From JAPOXR01 sp965219635 (GTDB lineage: Bacteria; Pseudomonadota; Alphaproteobacteria; Rhodobacterales; Rhodobacteraceae), in the NCBI GenBank assembly GCA_965219635.1, contig OZ244783.1:3906001-3970000 (forward strand): a stretch of 64,000 nt of DNA, in the 5' to 3' direction. This document shows, one piece after another, positions 48,352-56,793 of the stretch. The first letter of the stretch is position 1. Every line of letters begins with the position of its first letter. The position numbers and the translations under genes were made by a program. The notes beneath the pieces were generated by a model that saw only the letters and a list, made by a program, of their open reading frames with translations, did not search any database and was not told the origin of the DNA.

Positions 48352-48566
48352 GATCCTCGCTTGGTCGCAAACGAGCCAGCGATTGCGCTACGCAATGCAT
48401 CACCTTTCAACCCGCGTTGTTCCATATGGGTGATCAAAGTGATGGACCGCTGGCTTAGAGCCATGCCTTCAACCAAAGCGAATTTGGTTGCTTTGCCCTT
48501 GCCAAGGGCCTTGGGCATGAACCGGCCGGTAGATGCATTTGATTGTATGGCCGCATTCTTACTCAT
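48348..48566 (-). CDS. Small Fic-associated antitoxin
   Basis: A 72-residue protein immediately upstream of and overlapping the Fic gene. The C-terminal half (T-K-F-A-L-V-E-G-M, then H-M-E-Q-R-G-L-K-G-D) resembles short proteins paired with Fic toxins. The V-E-G segment may be the inhibitory helix, but the canonical S/T four residues before the Glu is a Phe here, so inhibition by the standard (S/T)xxxE(G/N) contact is uncertain. Antitoxin role is inferred from position and partial resemblance. Confidence 0.7.
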   Translation of the reverse strand: MSKNAAIQSNASTGRFMPKALGKGKATKFALVEGMALSQRSITLITHMEQRGLKGDALRSAIAGSFATKRGS

Positions 48567-48846
48567 GCGTTGAGCCTACCATAATTTGGGGAACAAAGGC
48601 AAAAGGAACCGTTATCTCTTGGTACGATTGAATGCCTTCCCTTGTCACCACTTAGGCCATGTTTCCGACTCAACCGATCCCCAGGCACTGTCCCATGCGC
48701 AAAAAACCGGGCTTGGCACGGCGGTCGCAGCCCAAGGTTGCCTGTATGATGCTGGCAAGAAATTAAGGTGATGTGCCAATTCCGATGTACTTGAACGCGA
48801 TTCCGGCGGCACATGAACGCGTTCTTGTCTGTTCTCCGGGTTGCGT

Positions 48847-48974
48847 GTTGTTTCCCGAGCAGTTCCGTTCAGTAGCGGGTGATTCTGTTCACTCTGGTCC
48901 AGTGCAATTTTCTGAGGAACACTGGACGAAACCGGTACGGTTCTTCTTTCCCAGCAGCTGATTTCAAGTAGACT
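48847..48974 (+). repeat. 128-bp inverted repeat, copy A
   Basis: Aligns without gaps to the reverse complement of 51211-51338 (about 77% identity by hand count, including a 33-bp identical run at 48926-48958). The match covers the last ~37 codons of an open frame ending W-T-K-P-V-R-F-F-F-P-S-S, plus 13 bases past its stop. Differences fall often at third codon positions, so both copies likely derive from a real protein's C-terminus. The protein family is not recognised. Confidence 0.75.
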
Positions 48975-49119
48975 ATCCTCGCTGGCGGACCCTTGGCCCG
49001 GCGCGGTCAGGCAACAAGTACAACGGGTGTATCCGTGAGGGTTTCCGCTCCCTAGCGCTCTGCAATCCTTTTGAACATCCCACCACTGAGTCCCCCGACA
49101 ATTAGGACCATCTATCCCG

Positions 49120-49178
49120 GCTGATTAGAAGTCGACGGCCCGCTGATTAGAAGTCGACGGCCCGCTGATTAGAAGTCT
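49120..49178. repeat. 22-bp tandem repeat, 2.7 copies
   Basis: Unit GCTGATTAGAAGTCGACGGC+CC repeats exactly at 49120-49141 and 49142-49163, then a partial unit 49164-49178. On the minus strand the unit contains CTTCTAA, which looks like the anticodon loop of tRNA-Arg(UCU), but the flanks pair poorly. It lies between the two 128-bp inverted repeats. Confidence 0.85.
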
Positions 49179-49763
49179 CCATATCGTGCTCTGGAAGAAG
49201 CAGGGCAGCGACAACCTTGTGCCTTGGGTTAGCCTGGCGTTCTGCTGTCTCAGTGAGGACCGGCGGATACGTCCGGCCGCGCAGTCCGCCGATGTTCCGG
49301 GCCAGATCGACCATCCCGGCGCACCTTCTCGGCTCCAACGATGCGGGAGAGAGCCTAGTCGCCTATCGAGGTGGAGCAGAGCCCAGTGAGATCCAACACC
49401 TCCCGACCATGCCAATGCGCCTGCACATGCGTCACGGTCCGGTCGGCAGCGGTGGGGAACCCGGACCCGTCGATGGCCCTTACCTTCGTGAACTCATTGG
49501 CGAGCGGCGCCATGTGCCCGGATGCCGACCTCTCGCCATTGCTCTTTTGCCAGAATGTCCGTTTCCTAGGCCCGATACGAAGAGTTTCGTGTCCCGAGCA
49601 GGAACGCCACATTCATCGCGTAATGCGATTCCGACAGGGCCTTCCTGACGACATCGGTGCCTGCCGACCGTTCAAGCTTATCAGCTTCGGCCTCTACGCC
49701 TCGCAGAAATTTGAATGTCCGTTTTTGAGGTTCCTCTCCATCGGAATCTGCTACGAGCACCCC

Positions 49764-50273
49764 TCATTTGAATAATTCTTCAATATCCGCCATTGGCCGG
49801 AACAACTTCATCGGTTGGTCCGGAAACAGCAAAAAACTCTCTCGTTCATAAAAGCGCTTAGCGTTTTCGTCCTTGGCATCCACGATCACCGCAAATAATG
49901 CAATTTCACTACGCACAGCCCGGTTGAGCGCATCCGCGAGAAGAAACCGGCCGTATCCCCTTCCTTGGTAGCGCCGGTCGATGGCAAGTCGACCCAGCAG
50001 AGTAGCCGGGATCAGTGGGTAACGCGGCAGCTTGCGGACGACGGTTTCTGGAAGATCCGGAAGCCGCACTGCTGTCGACGAAAGCGTATAGTACCCGGCG
50101 ATGCCTCCGTCCGTCAGAGCGAGGACAAACGGTGCCGCAATTTTCCTTCTGGCGTCCTGTCCGGCTTGCGTCTGAAAGTAGCGATCGAGCGGTTCTACAC
50201 CGCTTTCGAACCCTGATCGGTCATGTTGCGGGCCGAGAACCTCGACTCGTAGCGTATCATCTGCGCCGCTCAC
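49764..50273 (-). CDS. GNAT toxin of a TacT/AtaT-type module
   Basis: A 169-residue acetyltransferase with the acetyl-CoA loop R-R-Y-Q-G-R-G-Y-G and the segment L-L-G-R-L-A-I-D typical of toxins that acetylate aminoacyl-tRNA. The N-terminal F-E-S-G-V-E-P-L-D-R-Y-F and C-terminal F-Y-E-R-E-S-F match the toxin subfamily rather than housekeeping GNATs. It lies 3 nt after the DUF1778 antitoxin gene. Position between the inverted repeats suggests it moved in as a unit. Confidence 0.9.
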   Translation of the reverse strand: MSGADDTLRVEVLGPQHDRSGFESGVEPLDRYFQTQAGQDARRKIAAPFVLALTDGGIAGYYTLSSTAVRLPDLPETVVRKLPRYPLIPATLLGRLAIDRRYQGRGYGRFLLADALNRAVRSEIALFAVIVDAKDENAKRFYERESFLLFPDQPMKLFRPMADIEELFK

Positions 50274-50276
50274 CTG

Positions 50277-50579
50277 TCATACACCTGATCTCTCTCGATA
50301 GCTGCGAAAAGTGTCTTGCAGTCGTTCGTTGACCGGCCACGGTTCGGTCAAAGCCTGAACGAAGGCCTGACTGTCGCGCACTGAAAGCTCCAGATGTTGA
50401 TGTTCCTCGATTGCGCGCCGCGCCGCATCCTGCAGGCTCGTCACAACGAAGTCTGTCACGGTGCGCCCCTGCACGGCAGCGGCATGTTCGATCAGACGTT
50501 TTTGATCAGCGGTCACGCGTGTCTCGAGGCGCTCCCCCCGGACTCGGCCAGTCGTCGACTTCTTTGCTGCTTCAGCCAT
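50277..50579 (-). CDS. DUF1778 antitoxin of the GNAT module
   Basis: A 100-residue ribbon-helix-helix protein of the TacA type: R-L-E-T-R-V-T-A-D-Q-K-R-L-I-E-H-A-A, then G-R-T-V-T-D-F-V-V, and a C-terminal tail (F-V-Q-A-L-T-E-P-W-P-V-N-E-R-L) that typically wraps the toxin. It should bind DNA upstream of itself and repress the pair. Confidence 0.9.
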   Translation of the reverse strand: MAEAAKKSTTGRVRGERLETRVTADQKRLIEHAAAVQGRTVTDFVVTSLQDAARRAIEEHQHLELSVRDSQAFVQALTEPWPVNERLQDTFRSYRERSGV

Positions 50580-51673
50580 GTTTCAAACTCTAATCTTTAT
50601 GGGAAAAGTACGGCCAATGGCCGGGAAAGTAAATGTCCAGTCCCGCCGACCGCCGACGCGCTTGACGGCCGCAGAATGGGTGCGGCTGCAACGCGTTGAG
50701 AAAAATGACCAAGGGTTCGATCACCGTCACCTACGGGCAAGAAGGGTGTCTCTACGCACTGTAGAGATATTGGATTGGGTAAAGCCTTCGCGCCGGCCGG
50801 CACCGTCGCTGCCACTACATCCACTTCGAGCGAGGAATTCCTCCGGCATCGCTTTCTGGGAGTTTGAGTGCGGGTTTTCCGTGACGGGATGAGGATCGGA
50901 GGAAAGGCTTCCGGCAACAGTCATGGAGAATATCCCGATGGCTGGGGAGCATAGTGCGGCCCGTAAGGGCGGCATGCGCACGAACCCTGACAACGAAATC
51001 ACCGGCAAGAAAATCGCCGGGTAAGAGAGAGCGTTTGCCCTGGATCCAGCCTCGGGAGACGGGGGTGGTGAAGACGCTGTCCGTCATGCCGACCATGCCG
51101 GTTTCTGGCCGGACGTCTTGCGCCAGGATTTCCGTGCCATGGTCCGTGCGGCTTGGCAGGCCAGCAATGCAAACAGGTGCCGCTGGACCAAGAATTCGCC
51201 AGTTCCTGTTAGTCTACCTGGAATTAACTTCTGGGAAAGAAGAACCGTACCGGTTTCGTCCAGAGCTCTTTGGAAACCTGTACTGGATCAAAGTGAACAA
51301 TTTCGCCCGTTGCTGTACGACCCTGGCTGGGAAACACCACGGCGAAACCAAACAAGGCCGCTGCATCCTTGGTAGTACGTCGGCTCCCCGCTGAATTCCG
51401 CTGGTTCCGCTTGATCCGTCCAGCCTCACAGTGTTCAACAGACTCAAACAGGAGACGCCTGAAACGCCTTTGGGAAAAGGTGGCAGCCGGAGAGGAATTG
51501 TGCGGCATCGCGAAGCGCTCCAATGGGTTCAGCGACGAAGGCAACAGCCCAAAATCGCAGACAGACTGGTAGGCACCAGGACTCAGGTCTCAATCAACTT
51601 GAGCAAGTTCTGCCGATTCAGCATCCTTTCTCATGCATGCGATCAATGCTCTTCATGTCGTCAACGAGAGCAG
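50580..51673. other. Gene-poor accessory stretch with inverted repeat copy B
   Basis: About 1.1 kb without a recognised gene. It contains the second copy of the 128-bp repeat (51211-51338). A minus-strand frame 51544-51224 ends with the repeated C-terminal segment; the rest of it is not recognised and may be a fragment. Confidence 0.45.
51211..51338 (-). repeat. 128-bp inverted repeat, copy B
   Basis: Reverse-complement partner of 48847-48974. Its coding frame ends W-T-K-P-V-R-F-F-F-P-R-S before a TAA at the same place as the TGA of copy A. The two copies point toward each other and enclose 51211 minus 48974, about 2.2 kb, with the GNAT/DUF1778 module. Confidence 0.75.
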
Positions 51674-52363
51674 TCAAAGCCCCACAACCGTGAATTCGGG
51701 GCCGCCAGACCAGACCAACTTCCAACTTGCGCCAGGGCGGACATTCTGGACGATCCCTGGATCGAAGGCGACAAAACACCGCCCGCCCGAATGTCGCACG
51801 GACGGGTAGATTAGCCCGCGATTACCCTCCGCCCTCAGGTAAGCAGCGAGGCGCTGTCCAGCCGGGTAGACGTGCTCGGGATCCGGATCGAGTGCTGGAT
51901 GTGACTGCCCGCGCAGGTCCGGAAATTCGCCGATGAAATCTGCAAGAAATTCCACGTAGCGCGCCTCGTCCTCGTAGCGTCCGATAAAGCCCAGTTCGCG
52001 GGTTCGATGAAATCCCACCTCCTGCAGGCTCGTCAGTATATCCCAGGCGCAATACCACGCGCCCCGATCACCGCCATTGAACCGGTTCCCTGTGGGCCGT
52101 GTATAGGCGAACGCCGCGTTGATGTGGCTCTGACCGTAAAGTTTGAGATCATGCGTCCTGCGGACAAAGGCCAGTTCACGCCGGTCAAGCGCGGGACTGC
52201 CCTCGCGCTCCGCAGTCAAACGTGCGCTGGTCTCTCCTTCGAGTTCCACGAGCACCGCCGCCTCGTCGTCGCTGTCGACCAGGCCCCACATGACCGGAGG
52301 TTTGTGGTTGGTTTCGGGGATCAGCCGGACAAGTGCGCGATCATTGACCTGTGTGGTCCTCAA
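51674..52363 (-). CDS. RES-domain toxin
   Basis: A 229-residue RES-family toxin, the type that depletes NAD+ by phosphorolysis or hydrolysis. The domain has the expected Arg near the start (A-L-V-R-L-I-P), Y/S positions in the middle, and N-R-G-L-I-Y-P-S-V-R-H near the C-terminus. TTG at 52363 is chosen because it overlaps the antitoxin stop by 4 nt (TTGA) and gives the family N-terminus; the open frame continues upstream into the antitoxin gene. Pairs with the Xre-type antitoxin. Confidence 0.85.
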   Translation of the reverse strand: MRTTQVNDRALVRLIPETNHKPPVMWGLVDSDDEAAVLVELEGETSARLTAEREGSPALDRRELAFVRRTHDLKLYGQSHINAAFAYTRPTGNRFNGGDRGAWYCAWDILTSLQEVGFHRTRELGFIGRYEDEARYVEFLADFIGEFPDLRGQSHPALDPDPEHVYPAGQRLAAYLRAEGNRGLIYPSVRHSGGRCFVAFDPGIVQNVRPGASWKLVWSGGPEFTVVGL

Positions 52364-52749
52364 ACCCCGCCCCTGAGCGCATCCAGGTAACCGCGCACTC
52401 GCAGGATCTTGGGCAGTCCGCCGGCGATCATCTTGTCCAAGGGGCGCGCGCCATCGAATTCGGGGCCTTGGTTCGACAACTTCACCCATTCCCGGGAGAT
52501 CGGCTCGTTGAAGTAAAGTTCAAGCGACTTGAAGAGTCCAATCAGCGCGCTCAACCGTAGCATCTGGTCCCGCGTCAGGTCACCCGCAAAACCGGGCTTC
52601 TTCGCCCGCTTCCAGGTTGATTCCGACATGTCCGCAAGCTCTGCTGCTTCACGTTGGGTTAACGACCAGGCCTCAGCAATACGCGCGAATGCCTTGAGGC
52701 CGACCACCTGTCTGTCCAATCCGGGACGTTCAAGAGCGAGTTCTTTCAT
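52360..52749 (-). CDS. Xre/MbcA/ParS-type antitoxin of the RES module
   Basis: A 129-residue protein with an N-terminal HTH (W-S-L-T-Q-R-E-A-A-E-L-A-D-M-S-E-S-T-W) and a C-terminal DUF2384-like toxin-binding half containing R-L-S-A-L-I-G-L-F-K-S-L and the final G-G-L-P-K-I-L-R-V-R-G-Y-L-D-A-L. ATG 52749 has a G6 run 7 nt upstream; an in-frame TTG at 52779 is less likely. Confidence 0.88.
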   Translation of the reverse strand: MKELALERPGLDRQVVGLKAFARIAEAWSLTQREAAELADMSESTWKRAKKPGFAGDLTRDQMLRLSALIGLFKSLELYFNEPISREWVKLSNQGPEFDGARPLDKMIAGGLPKILRVRGYLDALRGGV

Positions 52750-53277
52750 TTGGCGCCCCCCAGCGAACCTGTTTACCAATATAGGCCATATGATACATTA
52801 TGCAAGGTCATATGAACCTAGTGTGGCTGGTTTCAGTGCTGGAAGCAGGACCGGATTCCCGTGGCGGGTCTGGAGGTCGGAGTAAGTGCTTTCGTCCGAC
52901 CGGTTGGAGAACTATCTTTCAAGAACAGAAGAGTATGCCCATCGTCTCTCAACTTCCAAGGGTCTTGGATGTTGAAGCAGCGCTTGCGTATCAGGATTCC
53001 AAAGCAATCTGACATTCCTCAAAAACGAGACGCGCGGAGGCAAAAGCTGCCACAGCCAAGGAAGTCTTGGTGCCGGTGCGCTTGTCCGAGGCGGATGCCG
53101 AAATCATTGATCGCAATGCCAGCCTGCGAGGCACAGTGGCATATGGACGAAGAGCGCTGAACCTTGCGGGAATTGCCAGAGCGTACATCGGTCCCGGCAA
53201 CCGGGTGGATCTGGAACCGCCGCCGCGCAGCCCAATGCGCGAACCACCGCCTTTCGGCGGAGCGGGCCGGGAAGTCC
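52750..53277. other. Decayed region upstream of the RES module with an RHH remnant
   Basis: No intact gene. A plus-strand segment at about 53067-53160 reads V-P-V-R-L-S-E-A-D-A-E-I-I-D-R-N-A-S-L-R-G, which looks like the start of a ribbon-helix-helix antitoxin or MobC-type protein, then degenerates. It precedes the broken VapC gene, so it may be its former antitoxin. Confidence 0.4.
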
Positions 53278-53490
53278 ATGATGGTCGGAACCAATGTGGT
53301 TTCCGAACCGATACGCCAATTGCCCAACCTGGATGTGAGAGACTGGAGTTCCTCTTGGGGTCTCGACGACATTTCCTTCTCCGCTGTCGGCGAAGCCGAG
53401 TTGCGCTATGGCATTTCCAATCTGGCGCAGGGTCCGTCGACCGCATTCTTCCCCTCGACAGCAAACTGGTGCGGGCTTCTCAGACGGTAG
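53278..53490 (+). pseudogene. Broken VapC/FitB-type PIN toxin
   Basis: The start M-M-V-G-T-N-V-V-S-E-P-I-R and the later A-V-G-E-A-E-L-R-Y-G-I match FitB/VapC RNases (usually D-T-N-V-V-S-E-P ... A-E-L-R-Y-G-I). The first catalytic Asp is Gly here. After about 53435 the family ending (R-I-L-P-L-D-S-K) appears in another frame, and the central part is missing. So the gene carries an active-site loss, a deletion and a frameshift. Confidence 0.65.
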
Positions 53491-54412
53491 CCGGAACCGA
53501 TCTTGCCGAGAAGGCGTCAACTGTTGTTCGCGCCTCTTGTTCGATCAGTTCAATCAGTGCCTCTGCCAAACGTGGAACGCGCCAATGGCGCGGGCGCATC
53601 AGGAATATCTCGAAGTCCAGATTCAGTTCGAATGGGCGCTGGACCAGGTTCCGGCCGGCATAGCCGTTTGCCGTGATCACATCCACGATTGCGATGCCCA
53701 CGCCCCTGGCGGCAAGGTCGCAGGCCATATAGGTGCTGAAAGTCTCCACACGCCGTTGGGTCCGCACCCTTTCGCGGTCAAGCGCGGCATCGACCGTCAG
53801 CCGCCATTGGTCAAAATTGGACAGCGAAATAAGTGTCTCGCCCCGCAGATGGGAAGGCTTGATGACTGCTTCGCTCGCGAGAGGGTGGACCTCTGGCAGC
53901 ACACAAACAAGCGGCACATCCATCAACAGCGTTCTCGTCACCCCGGTGTCGTCCCCGCTCATGAGGCCTATGCCGAAATCCACCCTTCCGGCGGCAACCC
54001 ATTCCATGATCCAGCGCGAACTTCGTACCGGGAGCGACATCGAGACGTTGCCGTGTTCTTCGAGAAAGCGGGCTATGATGTCCGGGAGCCAACTGTGAGC
54101 GATCATGGGCATGGCAGCGAGAAGGATTTCGCCCTGGCGGTGATTGCTGAGATCGTCCGCAAAGCGGGTCAGGCGGTCAAGTCCGAGATAGGTTCGCTCA
54201 ACCTGGTCATGGAACGCCCGCGCCTCGGCAGTAGGCACCAGCCGGTTTCCGGTACGCTCAAACAGGGAAAGGCCAAGGTCTGCCTCAAGGTGCCTGATGT
54301 GCTTGCTGACTGAGGGTTGGCTGACATTCATGTGCTCGGCCGCCGCCGTCACACTGCCCGACTCCATGACAGCCTTGAATGTCTCTACCTGGCGGATGCT
54401 GAGTGCGCGCAT
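53480..54412 (-). CDS. LysR-family transcriptional regulator
   Basis: A 310-residue LysR protein with the N-terminal winged HTH (R-Q-V-E-T-F-K-A-V-M, then A-A-A-E-H-M-N-V-S-Q-P-S-V-S-K-H-I) and an effector-binding domain. It diverges from the M24/TRAP operon with 117 bp between; a T6/A6 palindrome at 54440-54463 is a good binding site. It probably activates or represses that operon in response to the imported compound. Confidence 0.95.
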   Translation of the reverse strand: MRALSIRQVETFKAVMESGSVTAAAEHMNVSQPSVSKHIRHLEADLGLSLFERTGNRLVPTAEARAFHDQVERTYLGLDRLTRFADDLSNHRQGEILLAAMPMIAHSWLPDIIARFLEEHGNVSMSLPVRSSRWIMEWVAAGRVDFGIGLMSGDDTGVTRTLLMDVPLVCVLPEVHPLASEAVIKPSHLRGETLISLSNFDQWRLTVDAALDRERVRTQRRVETFSTYMACDLAARGVGIAIVDVITANGYAGRNLVQRPFELNLDFEIFLMRPRHWRVPRLAEALIELIEQEARTTVDAFSARSVPATV

Positions 54413-54439
54413 TTCATTGCCTCTGGTTTACCATAACTA

Positions 54440-54463
54440 TTTTTTCGTCCAGATGAAAAAATC
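54440..54463. promoter_or_regulatory. Palindrome between lysR and the M24 gene
   Basis: ATTTTTTC-N8-GAAAAAAT with perfect 8-bp arms; contains the T-N11-A geometry of LysR sites. It lies 28 bp from the lysR start and 67 bp from the M24 start. Confidence 0.55.
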
Positions 54464-54529
54464 GGAATTGGATTTATTGGTGGCTTTTGACGTACGGTCA
54501 AGCACTCGTAGCGGCAGGGCCATGAAGAC

Positions 54530-55720
54530 ATGGACACTCTTGTGAGTGCTCTGGATCGGAAGAGCGCCAGTTTTGGAAATACGCTTCTGCCATTTGACGC
54601 CAGCGTTTACCGGCATAGGCTGGAGTTGGTGCAGGCTGAGCTGAAGCGCCGGAACCTGTCGGGCGGCCTCTTGTTCGATCCGGAGAACATGTTCTGGCTT
54701 ACCGGCTACCAGACAATCGGCTACTTTACGCCCCAAGCCATGTATATCGGTCTTTCAGACCGGCCCGAAATCATCTCCCGGATGGTCAACCGGGATCTGG
54801 CTTTGGCCCATCCGACGATCGGGGGATTTGAGCCGGTCACTGATACGGCCGACCATATCGATGTGCTTGCGGCATTCCTGAATGACAAACCCGGCGCGGA
54901 AATCGGCATAGAGCTCCGCTCAAGGCATTTTTCGGTAGAGGACTACCTCAGACTTTCGGATCGCATTGCAGTGGCGCTGACAGACTGGTCAGGCGTGATC
55001 GAAGCCCACCGGCCCGCAAAGAGCGCGGAGGAAATCTCCCGTATGCAGCATGCCGCCCGTTGTGCGGAGGCAGGTCTTCAGGCTGCAATCGAAGCGGTTG
55101 CGCCAGGTAAGACAGAAAACGACATCGCCGCTGCCATGTTCCAGGCCAATATTGCAGCAGGCAGCGAATACCTTGGCCACCCGCCGCTTGTTGTGGCTGG
55201 CCAGACCACGGCTCTTTGCTTTGCCATGTGGCGTAGACGGAAGATCAATGCCGGTGATGTGGTTCTCCTTGAGGCAGCGGGCTGTATCGACCGCTACCAC
55301 GCTATGCTCTCCAGGCCGGTCGTGGTTGGCGAGCCCAAGGCGGAGCATGTTGAAGTGGCGGCGGTCCTGCAAGGTGTGCTGGAGGCCACCATTGACGCAA
55401 TCAGGCCTGGGCTGACGTCGGGGGAAGTCGATCAGTCCTGCCGGAAAGTGGTCGAAAATCGCGGGTTTGGCGAGTATTTCCGTCACCGCTCAGCCTATGG
55501 CATCGGCATCGGCTTTCCGCCGAACTGGTCAGAAGGCCACATCTACGCCATCCGGCCTGATGATCCGCTGGTGCTTGAACCTGGCATGACCTTCCACGTC
55601 ATACCCACTTTGTTTCTTGACGATTTCGGAATGTGCTTCAGCGACAGCGTCCGTGTCACGGAAACCGGCTGTGAGCTTCTTACCGATTTTCCGCGCCAAC
55701 TGTTCGTAGCGGACGGTTGA
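54530..55720 (+). CDS. M24-family hydrolase, creatinase/ectoine-hydrolase-like, non-metal type
   Basis: A 396-residue pita-bread protein with the N-terminal creatinase domain and C-terminal M24 fold. The metal ligands of aminopeptidase P are mostly replaced: the D-x-G position is L-E-A-A-G, Y-x-x-D is Y-H-A-M, the late E-P-G is H-V-I-P, and the final Glu is S in C-F-S-D-S-V. This is the pattern of metal-free members such as creatinase and the ectoine hydrolase DoeA/EutD. With TRAP genes and an EutA-like gene downstream, a role in opening an imported cyclic or amidino solute is plausible. Substrate not known. Confidence 0.85.
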   Translation: MDTLVSALDRKSASFGNTLLPFDASVYRHRLELVQAELKRRNLSGGLLFDPENMFWLTGYQTIGYFTPQAMYIGLSDRPEIISRMVNRDLALAHPTIGGFEPVTDTADHIDVLAAFLNDKPGAEIGIELRSRHFSVEDYLRLSDRIAVALTDWSGVIEAHRPAKSAEEISRMQHAARCAEAGLQAAIEAVAPGKTENDIAAAMFQANIAAGSEYLGHPPLVVAGQTTALCFAMWRRRKINAGDVVLLEAAGCIDRYHAMLSRPVVVGEPKAEHVEVAAVLQGVLEATIDAIRPGLTSGEVDQSCRKVVENRGFGEYFRHRSAYGIGIGFPPNWSEGHIYAIRPDDPLVLEPGMTFHVIPTLFLDDFGMCFSDSVRVTETGCELLTDFPRQLFVADG

Positions 55721-55755
55721 GCCCCATTCACGCAGTTCAGAAAGGAAATGGATCC

Positions 55756-56733
55756 ATGAAACATGTCTGCAAACTCATCACTGGAGCTGCCGCTGCGGCA
55801 CTGATGGTCCCGGCCTCTGCTCTCGCGGCAGAGAAATGGGATATGCCAGCCGGTTATTCTGCCCAGAACTTCATCACCAAGAGCTACATTTCGTTTGCCG
55901 AAATGGTCACGGAAAACTCCGGCGGCGAGTTGGAGATTGCCGTTCATCCCTCTGGTTCGCTCTACAAGGCATCGGAAATCCTGCGCGCCGTGCGCTCGGG
56001 ACAGGTTCCAATCGGAGCCAGATATATGGGTGCTCACGCGTCGGAAGACCCGATCTTCGGCATCGACACTGTGCCGTTCCTGGCCACCAATGGTGATGAG
56101 GCATGGAAGCTTTACCAGGTCTCAAAGCCGGCTCTTGAAGCAGCCCTTGAAGAGCGTGGCATGAAGCTTCTGTTCACCGCTGTTTGGCCCCCGCAAGGCC
56201 TGTTCGTGAACAAGGAAGTCGAGAGCATCGCCGACATGAACGACGTCAAGTTTCGCGCTTATGACGCCTTGACGACCCGGCTGGCCAGACTGATGGGAGC
56301 GGTTCCCACCAAGACCGAAGCAACCGAAATCGGCCAGGCTTTTTCCACGGGCATTGCGGATAGCATGATTGCATCCGGTGCGATCGGTGTCTTCCAGAAA
56401 ATGTGGGACTACGTAGACAACTTCTACGAAGTGAACGCCTGGCTTCCCAAGAGCGCTGTGGTTGTGAATATGGATGCCTGGAACGCACTGGATGACGCCA
56501 CGAAGAAGGTGGTGATGGACGCGGCCATGGAAACCGAAAAGGCCGTATGGGCAGCGATGGAACCGGTCAATGAAGGCTACAAGCAGACCATGGCTGACAA
56601 CGGCATAAACGTCATCGAACCCAGTGACCAACTCAAGGCCGATTTCAAACGGATAGGAATGATCCTGGGTGACGAATGGGCTGCTGCCGCAGGAGATGCA
56701 GGCGCAGAGGTCATCAAGGCCTATTCGAACTGA
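55756..56733 (+). CDS. TRAP transporter periplasmic binding protein DctP
   Basis: A 325-residue DctP-type solute-binding protein with a signal peptide (residues 1-25, A-L-A-A). It has K-A-S-E-I-L-R-A-V-R-S-G-Q-V-P-I-G and the carboxylate-binding region V-K-F-R-A-Y-D (the Arg that usually binds the ligand's carboxyl). ATG 55756 follows AAAGGAA; the frame extends to 55717 without a site. The ligand should be an organic acid or carboxylate-bearing solute. Confidence 0.92.
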   Translation: MKHVCKLITGAAAAALMVPASALAAEKWDMPAGYSAQNFITKSYISFAEMVTENSGGELEIAVHPSGSLYKASEILRAVRSGQVPIGARYMGAHASEDPIFGIDTVPFLATNGDEAWKLYQVSKPALEAALEERGMKLLFTAVWPPQGLFVNKEVESIADMNDVKFRAYDALTTRLARLMGAVPTKTEATEIGQAFSTGIADSMIASGAIGVFQKMWDYVDNFYEVNAWLPKSAVVVNMDAWNALDDATKKVVMDAAMETEKAVWAAMEPVNEGYKQTMADNGINVIEPSDQLKADFKRIGMILGDEWAAAAGDAGAEVIKAYSN

Positions 56734-56793
56734 ACATTTGGTTGGCGGGCTTGTTGTGTACAACTGGCCCGCTTGCCCTGCCGGCCAATAGCC

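Larger units (their letters stand above)
48567..49763. other. Gene-poor accessory stretch
   Basis: About 1.2 kb without a recognisable gene. It contains one copy of a 128-bp inverted repeat (48847-48974) and a 22-bp tandem repeat (49120-49178), listed separately. Open frames such as 49371-49775 and 49125-49415 look like chance frames or decayed genes. Confidence 0.45.

Noticed and set aside
48586..48771. Possible integrase C-terminal fragment (L-G-H-V-S-D-S-T segment)
   Set aside because: The few residues resemble the L-G-H-x-S motif of tyrosine recombinases, but the downstream Tyr and other boxes are missing.
49371..49775. 134-codon plus-strand frame upstream of the GNAT gene
   Set aside because: Overlaps the end region of the GNAT gene and shows no family pattern; probably decayed DNA.
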